A DNA stretch of 63,020 nt from a virus. Positions 33,941 to 40,875 of this stretch are shown here, piece by piece; position 1 is the first letter of the stretch, and each line of letters begins with the position of its first letter. The stretch is from positions 1-63,020 of IMG/VR virus record IMGVR_UViG_3300010885_032116, one strand, 5' to 3'. The translations under genes and the position numbers were made by a program. Below the pieces are notes generated by a model, which was not told where the DNA came from, searched no databases, and saw nothing but the letters and a program-made list of their open reading frames with translations.

Positions 33941-34080
33941 CTTTTTTTAAGTTGGCTGACAAAGTCAGCCTGCGAGCGCGCGCAACGCATGCCCATGTGC
34001 GTGCAAGAAAACTTTAGTTAAAAGACTTTATACAAAACTGACTTGCGCTATCACCCAAGATAGTAGACAAGGAGGGCGAC
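33941..34080 (+). promoter_or_regulatory. intergenic region before the capsid operon
   Basis: A perfect 7-bp hairpin, GGCTGAC-AAA-GTCAGCC (33954-33970), has a T-run before rather than after it, so it is not a classic rightward terminator. An imperfect repeat (ACGCA/TGCGT) follows. TATACA (34029-34034) could be a -10 element, but no good -35 is spaced from it. AAGGAGGGCG lies just before ATG 34081 as a strong ribosome site. A promoter for abundant capsid transcripts is expected here but not proven. Confidence 0.4.
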
Positions 34081-34857
34081 ATGTCACGGAGAGTGAAAGA
34101 ACTGTCCAACATTGAGATCGATGAGATCTCATTAGTGGATCGTCCTGCCAACCAACACGCTCGCGTTGCAATTGCCAAGCGGGCTACTGAGGAGGAAATC
34201 GTGCCCGAACTGTTTGATGAGACAGGCGAGGCCATCGAGCTTGAGGACCTTGTTAACGGTCAGATCGTATTCGACGCCGAAGGCGAAGCATACGTATGGG
34301 ACACCGATGATGAGGACGAGACCGATGAACTGGCCTACGAAGACGAGCTAGAACTCGTTGGTAAGTCGTTTGGCGATTCGGTGCGCGAAGAGCTGTCAAA
34401 GGCTCTTACTGACATCGAGCGCGATGACGTTATCGCCAAGGCCGCTGACGAAATCTCTAAGGCTGAGGCTCGCGCCGCAGCTGCTGAGCATATCGCCAAG
34501 GCCGAGCGCGACCTTCGCCTCACGCGTGAATACGTGGCTAAGGCGGCTGAATACAACGTGCCGATCGACCCAGTTGAACTGGGACCAGTCCTCATGCGCA
34601 TGGCTAACGCCATGGACTACGAAGACTGCGCGGTCATCCACAAGGCGCTTTCCGCCGCAGGCGAGGCGCTCTTTGAAGAGTTGGGCTACGACGGAATGGC
34701 GTCACACAATGACGTTATTGCAGAGGTTGACGCCTACGCATCAGAGTTCATTACAAAGTCTGATTCTAAGGTAAGCAAGTTTACCGCGCAGGCCGACATC
34801 TTCAGCTCTAACCCAGCCCTGTACGACCAGTACTTGGCCACCCGCAACAGCCGATAA
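34081..34857 (+). CDS. scaffolding protein
   Basis: A 258-residue acidic, helical protein directly before the decoration and major capsid genes. It opens with EISLVDRPANQHARVAIAKR, typical of capsid-assembly proteins linked to XkdF-type proteases. The short motif hydrophobic-x-Lys-(Ala/Ser) recurs about ten times (IAKRA, VGKSF, LSKAL, IAKAA, ISKAE, IAKAE, VAKAA, IHKAL, ITKSD, VSKFT). These could be sites where the protease shreds the scaffold, which is inference. Confidence 0.75.
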   Translation: MSRRVKELSNIEIDEISLVDRPANQHARVAIAKRATEEEIVPELFDETGEAIELEDLVNGQIVFDAEGEAYVWDTDDEDETDELAYEDELELVGKSFGDSVREELSKALTDIERDDVIAKAADEISKAEARAAAAEHIAKAERDLRLTREYVAKAAEYNVPIDPVELGPVLMRMANAMDYEDCAVIHKALSAAGEALFEELGYDGMASHNDVIAEVDAYASEFITKSDSKVSKFTAQADIFSSNPALYDQYLATRNSR

Positions 34858-34869
34858 GGAGATCCAACA

Positions 34870-35289
34870 ATGGCTGGAAGTGACATCCTTCGGTCCATCT
34901 CGCTGGTGGCCGATTCAACCGTGGCATCTGCCACAGGAGTTCCAGGTCAGACGACCTCGGGCTCTGACAATTCAGGGAAGATGTACCGGTTTGTAAAGGT
35001 AACCGGTCGTCGTACTTGCGGTCTTGCTGACACCACCGCAAACGAGGTTGTCATTGGCGTGCTTACGAGCAAGCCGCAGGTCACAGGCGCTGCCTGCACC
35101 GTTGCGGTCGCCGGTGTTACCCTAGTTGAGGCTGGCGGCACAATCAGCGCTGGCGCTGCAGTCAAGGTAAACAGCGTCGGTAAGGCCGTGGCTGCAACCC
35201 TTTCGGCAGACGCAGCTCTGGTAGTTGGCGTTGCATTAGAAGCCGGTGTGTCCGGGAAGCTCGTTTCTGTCCTGCTTCAGGTCGGATGA
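34870..35289 (+). CDS. head decoration protein, DUF2190-like
   Basis: A 139-residue Ala/Gly/Val/Thr-rich protein. The repeating beta pattern with KVTGRRTCGLADTTANEVV, GGTISAGAAVKVNSVGKAV and GVALEAGVSGKLV resembles DUF2190 capsid-surface proteins. It lies between scaffold and major capsid genes, the usual place for decoration proteins. Confidence 0.75.
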   Translation: MAGSDILRSISLVADSTVASATGVPGQTTSGSDNSGKMYRFVKVTGRRTCGLADTTANEVVIGVLTSKPQVTGAACTVAVAGVTLVEAGGTISAGAAVKVNSVGKAVAATLSADAALVVGVALEAGVSGKLVSVLLQVG

Positions 35290-35304
35290 GGAAGGTAAAA
35301 GAAG

Positions 35305-36318
35305 ATGCCAAACCCCACACAGTCTGATCTCCACGTCAATGTTCCGTTGACGTCGGTCTCAGTCGCATACCTTCAGGCCGCTGAGGATTACATCGCTACT
35401 AAGGTGTTCCCCAAGGTCCCGGTGCAAAAGCAGTCCGATCTGTACTGGAAGTACAGCAAGATTGACTGGCGCCGTACCGACGTTGAGCGTCGCGCCCCAT
35501 CGACTGAGTCGACAGGCGTGGGCTGGAACGTCAACACGGATAGCTACTTCGCACATGTGTACGCAGTTCACAAGGACATTGACGATCAGCTTCGCGCGAA
35601 CGCCGATTCAAACTTCAACTTGGACTCGGACAGCACGAAGTTCATTACCAACCAGCTCCTGCTCAAGCGGGATATTGATTGGTGCGATAGCTTCTTTAAG
35701 ACCGGAGTTTGGACCACCGAGTACTCAGGTGTTGCAGCCTCCCCGAGCAGCTCGCAATTCCTTCAGTGGAACAACGCTGGATCGGATCCCATCAACGATG
35801 TCGCCAAGTGGGTCATCGGTTTCCGTCAGCTAACCGGATACGCCCCGAACATCATGGTTTTGGGCGCAAATGTGATGCAGGAGCTTAAGAACCACCCTGA
35901 CATCATTGATCGTATTAAGTACACTCAGCGCGGAATTGTGACTGAGGACTTGATTGCTATGTTGTTTGGTGTGCCCAAGATCGTGGTGGCCTACGCGACC
36001 AGCACGGATCCGGCTACCACTCAGCCTTACAACTACGCAAACACCACCCAGGACAACACAGTGGCCAACTTCAAGTTCATTGCAAACTCGAAGGCAGCTG
36101 CTTTGTACTACACGCCTGATTCACCATCTCTCATGACGCCATCTGCTGGCTACTCGTTCACGTGGAACGGCTACTCGGCTGGTAACTCGGAAGGCATCAA
36201 GATTAAGTCCTTCCGCATGGAGCACATTGCTTCGGATCGCATCGAGGCCGAGATGACCTACGACATGAAGGTTGTCGCGGCTGACATGGGCATTTACTTG
36301 GCAGACGCTGTCGCCTAG
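35305..36318 (+). CDS. major capsid protein
   Basis: A 337-residue protein of HK97-like type. The N-terminal LQAAEDYIATKVFPKVPVQK, the central NIMVLGANVMQELKNHPDII and the C-terminal beta/alpha region ending DMKVVAADMGIYLADAV fit phage major capsids in this scaffold-decoration-capsid order. Codon choice is noticeably more uniform and GC-ending than in neighbouring genes, consistent with high expression. A strong terminator follows. Confidence 0.88.
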   Translation: MPNPTQSDLHVNVPLTSVSVAYLQAAEDYIATKVFPKVPVQKQSDLYWKYSKIDWRRTDVERRAPSTESTGVGWNVNTDSYFAHVYAVHKDIDDQLRANADSNFNLDSDSTKFITNQLLLKRDIDWCDSFFKTGVWTTEYSGVAASPSSSQFLQWNNAGSDPINDVAKWVIGFRQLTGYAPNIMVLGANVMQELKNHPDIIDRIKYTQRGIVTEDLIAMLFGVPKIVVAYATSTDPATTQPYNYANTTQDNTVANFKFIANSKAAALYYTPDSPSLMTPSAGYSFTWNGYSAGNSEGIKIKSFRMEHIASDRIEAEMTYDMKVVAADMGIYLADAVA

Positions 36319-36338
36319 TAAGAAGCACTAAAGCACCG

Positions 36339-36369
36339 GAGGGGGCTGGGCCACAAGCCTGGCCCCCTC
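36339..36369 (+). terminator. intrinsic terminator after the major capsid gene
   Basis: GAGGGGGC (36339-36346) pairs perfectly with GCCCCCTC (36362-36369), with a further GGC/GCC inside. TTTGCTGCTTT follows. It ends or reduces transcription after the capsid gene. Confidence 0.75.
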
Positions 36370-36415
36370 TTTGCTGCTTTGACGGCACTCGTACGTTTGT
36401 CCTAGGAGGTACATC

Positions 36416-36667
36416 GTGTACATCGCCAAAAAGGTCATGACTGTCAACGGGGAGCAGCGCTTTCCTGGCGATCCCGTTCCTGAGGCAGCCGGATGGCTGC
36501 GGGTAGAGTCCTACCTGCGCGCAGGATGGATCGTAAAAGCCAAAGACGCCCCAGAGCCTGCCAAAAAGGCAGAACCTAAACCTGAGCCGGTGGCCGTAAA
36601 GCCAAGGCCAGCAAAGACCGCAGCTGCTTCTAAAAAGGCAGCACCTAAGTCCGGACCCAAGGCGTAG
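36416..36667 (+). CDS. small protein with Lys/Ala/Pro-rich tail
   Basis: An 83-residue protein from GTG 36416 with TAGGAGG upstream. The N-terminal 45 residues form a small beta-type domain (MYIAKKVMTVNGEQRFPGD). The C-terminal half is low complexity (AEPKPEPVAVKPRPAK, repeated AAxKKAAPK). Similar small proteins follow major capsid genes in actinophages; head-tail or capsid-associated role inferred. Confidence 0.6.
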   Translation: MYIAKKVMTVNGEQRFPGDPVPEAAGWLRVESYLRAGWIVKAKDAPEPAKKAEPKPEPVAVKPRPAKTAAASKKAAPKSGPKA

Positions 36668-36669
36668 CC

Positions 36670-37461
36670 GTGAAGTCCGCATTTGGTATTTCTCACCCAA
36701 TTGAGCCGGTGCGCAAGTCCACCCCTAAGTTGAAGAAGCTTTCAAAAAGCCTTCTGGGCGCGGGTGTGAAAGCAGCCAACCGTGGCGCCAAGGGAGTTCG
36801 CGGAGTTCCCCCGGCGATGAGCGCAGGAGAAGCAGCTTCTTACAAGGCCGCTCAGCTGGGACGAATGAAACAGGCGTTTACTGGAAACAAGCAGGTTGCC
36901 ATTCGGCCAAAGCCTGGCGCGCTTGTTTCAACGCGGGTGAGCGCTCCAAAGCCGCAGCTGGCCATCGGAGGACCTAAAGCTCCTAGTAACCTTCCTGCGG
37001 TCCGCCAGGGGCCAGTAAAGGTCGCTAACAGGTCTTTGGTGCGCTCCAGCGGGCCTTCAGGCGGCGTTCTGCTTCCCACGCGCGTAATTCCCGCCGGGGC
37101 TAAGGCAGGCGCCAAAGCAGGCGGTCGCTCACGCTCGCGAAGCAACTTCAACGCATCAATGAGCGCAGGAGCGGCTAAGTTTGGCTCTAAAGTCCGTTCA
37201 AGCGCTGCTGGCCGCCTCAAGAGCCTTCGCAAGCCCGTAGGAGGCCCTACGGCGGCCTCTGGAGCCAATCAGGTAAAGAACGTTCAGGTCAGCCCGTTGG
37301 CCGCTACGCTCGTCGGTGGAGGCGTTCTCGGGGGTGGCGCTCTAGTAGCCAACTCCATTCGCAACAAGCCTGCGCAACAATCTTCCCCGCAGCCTCCCGC
37401 AATGGCACCGCGACAGACCGCACGCGCTCCTGAGCCTAAAAAAGTTAAGAAGCCAGTCTAA
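36670..37461 (+). CDS. SAFG-tag basic protein 4
   Basis: A 263-residue, very basic protein from GTG 36670, starting VKSAFGISHPIEPVRKS, a divergent form of the SAFG tag. Ser/Ala/Gly/Arg/Lys dominate. A glycine-rich hydrophobic stretch near 215-235 (ATLVGGGVLGGGALVAN) precedes a Pro-rich end. It is coupled to the next gene by a 1-base overlap. Function unknown. Confidence 0.6.
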   Translation: MKSAFGISHPIEPVRKSTPKLKKLSKSLLGAGVKAANRGAKGVRGVPPAMSAGEAASYKAAQLGRMKQAFTGNKQVAIRPKPGALVSTRVSAPKPQLAIGGPKAPSNLPAVRQGPVKVANRSLVRSSGPSGGVLLPTRVIPAGAKAGAKAGGRSRSRSNFNASMSAGAAKFGSKVRSSAAGRLKSLRKPVGGPTAASGANQVKNVQVSPLAATLVGGGVLGGGALVANSIRNKPAQQSSPQPPAMAPRQTARAPEPKKVKKPV

Positions 37462-38591
37462 TGTCTAACTGGAAGAACATTGAACAGCGCCAGATAGACG
37501 CCAAACGAGGGCGGCGCGCTACACGACAAGGCAGAACAGCCGTGGCTTCGGGAATTGGGGCCATTGGCGTTGGCGCTGGTCTTGGAGCCATCGGGGCAAC
37601 AAAACGCGCCACGGATGTCTATAGAGACGCGCGCCGTCCCCGCACATCCGGAATGATGGCGTGGGACAAGAGCGGAAAAATGGTTGCGTCTGATTTGACG
37701 ACCATCCGCGGGGCGAGCAGAAAAACAGCCGGAAAAATAGCGTCGCTTCACTTAAATAGTAGGCAAAAGCTTGCCGTGGGCGCTGCAGCCGGAGGAGCGG
37801 CTCTTATTGCCGGTGGTGTAGGGGCTGTTGGCTACGGCAAAGCCAAAGAACGCTATTCCGAGCGCAAGATTGCCAATATGCGCCGTGGGCGCGCTAGCCA
37901 GATTAAAAAGTCAGATTCACTTTCTGCTTTTGGAGTTGATCACGGATCTGGGATCGCCAAGTCAGCTGGGTCCTACACCCGCGACCTTGAGGGCGGGAAG
38001 ACTAGCGAATCGCGTAGGACTGTTCTTGCCGCCAAGACTCCGCGCGAGATGAAGCGCAAGGGGGCGTTCCTATCCCGGCACTATGATTCTGATTCTCCCG
38101 GCGGCTACGTAAAGCCCAATGGCAAACCAACCCCAAAGGCCGAGCAGGCTGCCCGATGGGGCGAGCCGGTGCCTCGAAACGCTCAGGACGCAGCCAAATT
38201 GCACGCCAAAGGACAGCGGATGCTGGCTTCGGTGGGCAAGCGAGCTACGGTTCCAGACGTGCTCACACCCGTTCTTCCGGCGTCCTCAGTAAAAGCCTAC
38301 GATCGCTCGCGCAAGAACAAAGGCCGGGCTTTCACGGAGAACATGGGTGCTCGCTTTGGCGGGTCAGCTATTGGCGGAGCAGCAGGAATTGGTTTGCTGG
38401 CTTTAGGCCGCAAGAAGGTTCCGTTTCTTCTTAAACCTTCTAAAATTGCCGGTCGCACCCTTAGCGCGGAACGCAAATACGGCTTTGCACAATCAGCGGC
38501 AGCTGGAGCTGTTGGTGGCCTAGCTGGAGGAGCCGCAGGAAACGCCTCGCTCAAACGCATTAAAAAGAACCCCAGGTTCGAATACCGGTAA
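37461..38591 (+). CDS. basic protein with internal SAFG tag and DUF6321-like segment
   Basis: A 376-residue protein. Two Gly/Ala hydrophobic pairs occur at the N-terminus (ASGIGAIGVGAGLGAIGA, VGAAAGGAALIAGGVGAVG) and again near the C-terminus (GGSAIGGAAGIGLLAL, AAAGAVGGLAGGAAGNA). In between, the SAFG tag (LSAFGVDHGSGIAKS, about 154-168) begins a second module that contains KGAFLSRHY and ARWGEPVPRNAQDAAKLHAKG, resembling DUF6321-type segments of actinophages. It reads like a fusion of an untagged and a tagged protein. Confidence 0.6.
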   Translation: MSNWKNIEQRQIDAKRGRRATRQGRTAVASGIGAIGVGAGLGAIGATKRATDVYRDARRPRTSGMMAWDKSGKMVASDLTTIRGASRKTAGKIASLHLNSRQKLAVGAAAGGAALIAGGVGAVGYGKAKERYSERKIANMRRGRASQIKKSDSLSAFGVDHGSGIAKSAGSYTRDLEGGKTSESRRTVLAAKTPREMKRKGAFLSRHYDSDSPGGYVKPNGKPTPKAEQAARWGEPVPRNAQDAAKLHAKGQRMLASVGKRATVPDVLTPVLPASSVKAYDRSRKNKGRAFTENMGARFGGSAIGGAAGIGLLALGRKKVPFLLKPSKIAGRTLSAERKYGFAQSAAAGAVGGLAGGAAGNASLKRIKKNPRFEYR

Positions 38592-38619
38592 AGGTCTAAT
38601 TTTGGAGTAATATCCAGAT

Positions 38620-39600
38620 ATGCCCACTTTAGCCTCTCTGGCATTGGATTGTGGCGGTAGCATCGGGAAGTTGTACTTACCTGGCACAAAGGTTGTCTCA
38701 CAGACCAACCCGTCAGTAGCAGTATGCAACGGTCGACTGCTTACCATTATCCGCGGCCTCAATTATGTCCTTTGGCAAGCAAGCCGATTTCCTTGTGCAT
38801 GGGGACCGCTTGCTTATATGCACCCAGAAAACGACCGAACATTAACTACGACCAATTATTTAGCCGAGTTGGATCCAACAACGCTAGATGTGACCAGATT
38901 TACTGAAATTAAAACTGATGCCTTAGATGAGTTACCTCTATGGCAATTTATTGGGAAAGAAGACGCGCGCCTTTCCTGGTGGAACAACCAGATGTGGATT
39001 AGCGGGGTGCGCAGAGACAACAACCCTACGGGCATTGGCCGCATGGAAACTTCTCGCATTGAGGTCAACTGGGACGCGTTTACGGCTGTTGAAGTAGAAC
39101 GCCACCTCATCCCAGTACCATCCGGAGATAGTTACTGTGAGAAAAATTGGATGCCTGTAGCCGATTTGCCTTTTCACTACGTCAAGTGGACGCAGCCTAC
39201 TGAATTAGTGCGAGCTAACCTAGACGGCACGACGGAATCTTTGTCCATTGTTGACACTAAAATCCCAGTCTACGCCGATCAACGAGGAAGCTCACAGGTA
39301 TTGCAATGGGGAAAATATCTTATTGCCATTACTCACGAGGTTGACCTTTTTACGCACCGTAACTGGGCTCGTGATGCGGTTTATAGGCATCGACTAGCTG
39401 TTTGGGACGAAGATTTCCAGCTAATGGGTTTGAGCAAGCAAAACTTCTCCTTTATGGATGGAAACATTGAGTTTTGCGCTGGCGCGGCAGAATTAAACGG
39501 GGACTTAATAATTTCATACGGCTTTCAGGACAATTGCGCTTACGCATTAAAAGTGCCTGAAGTGCTTGTCGACAGCATGATTGAGGAGGCGCTGTGCTAG
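38620..39600 (+). CDS. GH130-like beta-propeller protein
   Basis: A 326-residue protein with a five-bladed-propeller look: repeated W/Y-rich strands, EKNWMPVADL (about 165-175), RGSSQVLQWGKYLIAITHEV and a late SFMDGNIEFCAGAA...GDLIISYGFQDNCAYAL. These match the GH130-like glycoside phosphorylase/hydrolase-related family that often travels with glycan-modifying genes. Catalytic residues cannot be confirmed by eye. It overlaps the methyltransferase gene by 7 nt. Confidence 0.6.
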   Translation: MPTLASLALDCGGSIGKLYLPGTKVVSQTNPSVAVCNGRLLTIIRGLNYVLWQASRFPCAWGPLAYMHPENDRTLTTTNYLAELDPTTLDVTRFTEIKTDALDELPLWQFIGKEDARLSWWNNQMWISGVRRDNNPTGIGRMETSRIEVNWDAFTAVEVERHLIPVPSGDSYCEKNWMPVADLPFHYVKWTQPTELVRANLDGTTESLSIVDTKIPVYADQRGSSQVLQWGKYLIAITHEVDLFTHRNWARDAVYRHRLAVWDEDFQLMGLSKQNFSFMDGNIEFCAGAAELNGDLIISYGFQDNCAYALKVPEVLVDSMIEEALC

Positions 39601-40874
39601 AAAGCTTTGTCAAAAACCCAGATGACATTGTTTTGTGCGCTGAAATGGCTTTGGAGTGTGAACGAGAAGGAGACATTGCGGGAGCCATTTCATATTTTCA
39701 GCGCGCCGCTCAAAACTCAGCGGCAGACACTCAATTTCTCCTTGCTTACTGCTGCTTGCTACGTTGCGCCATGTTGCTGGAGCGTCTAGGAGACAGGCAA
39801 GAGCTAACCGAACATATGTACTTAACCGCTATCGACTTGTGCCCAGACAGGCCAGAGGCTTATGCCATGGTGGCAAGAAATTACCTTTCCCAGAATCATC
39901 GCATCAAAGCGCAAATAGCAGTAGAAAGAGCACTCAAGTCTCCTAACTGTTCTGCTCCGCCAATCTGGCTGCCTTATCAAGGAGAATTTGATCTGTTTTA
40001 TCTAAAGATACAAACTTTGTACCACTTGGGACGTTACGCGGAATCACAAAAAATCCTAGAATCCACTTTTCACAGACCCGATTTGTGGTGGGGAAGAGAC
40101 GCCTTAATTAAGCTTACCGAGCAAATGGGAACTGATCCTCAAGGCAATCCTGCGCTTACTTATCCACAGATATCCGGTTTTTCTACAGCAGAGCCAATTA
40201 TTTATCATTACCGAAAGTACTTTGGTCCGGTAGCCCATACTATTTTTGATATCGGCAGTAGGGACGGACGGGACGCGATAGCCATGAAAGAGGCGTTGCA
40301 CGCGGAGCAAGTGCTTGTCTTTGAAGCTCACCCAGACTGCGCTAAAAACACTAAAGCTGCCTTTCCGGAACTACTTGTCTATCATTTTGCGGTAACTGAC
40401 AACGATGGAGAAACCGATTTTCAGGTAGTCCGTTCCGACAACGAAACCCTCGTAGGCTGCTCTTCAATCCACGCGGACAAGATTCTGCAAAAACCTGAAT
40501 TTGACGGCACTATGACTCTGGAAAGGGTCAAAACGGTACGAATGGACAGTTTCTTAGAGGACCGGGCGTTTCCAAGATCTATAGACGTAGTCAAGATTGA
40601 CACCGAAGGATTTAGCTGGCAGGTGTTGCTCGGATTTGGAGACTGGTTGTTTCACGTGAAACTTCTTCATGTGGAAACTGAGCTAGAGGCTACTCACCCA
40701 GAGCATCGAAACAACCAAAAAGTGGCCGAGTTGTTGCGCGAACGTGGATTTGTTCTTGTTGACACTACCTATGAATGGGGTCCTGGTATTGAGGACCAAT
40801 TGTGGGTAAACCAAAGGCTGGCTTTGCCCCCGCACGACAATGGACTTGAGACGTTCCCCCACCCACGGAGCTGA
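39594..40874 (+). CDS. TPR and FkbM-family methyltransferase
   Basis: A 426-residue protein from GTG 39594 with GAGGAGG upstream. The N-terminal ~190 residues are TPR-like helix pairs (AISYFQRAAQN, AYAMVARNYLSQNH, YHLGRYAESQKIL). The C-terminal domain has a SAM-binding loop FDIGSRDGRDA followed by VFEAHPDC, then IDVVKIDTEGFSW, the FkbM signature. It probably methylates a sugar or glycan. Together with the propeller and the sulfotransferase it forms a modification set among fibre genes. Confidence 0.8.
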   Translation: MLESFVKNPDDIVLCAEMALECEREGDIAGAISYFQRAAQNSAADTQFLLAYCCLLRCAMLLERLGDRQELTEHMYLTAIDLCPDRPEAYAMVARNYLSQNHRIKAQIAVERALKSPNCSAPPIWLPYQGEFDLFYLKIQTLYHLGRYAESQKILESTFHRPDLWWGRDALIKLTEQMGTDPQGNPALTYPQISGFSTAEPIIYHYRKYFGPVAHTIFDIGSRDGRDAIAMKEALHAEQVLVFEAHPDCAKNTKAAFPELLVYHFAVTDNDGETDFQVVRSDNETLVGCSSIHADKILQKPEFDGTMTLERVKTVRMDSFLEDRAFPRSIDVVKIDTEGFSWQVLLGFGDWLFHVKLLHVETELEATHPEHRNNQKVAELLRERGFVLVDTTYEWGPGIEDQLWVNQRLALPPHDNGLETFPHPRS

Positions 40875-40875
40875 C

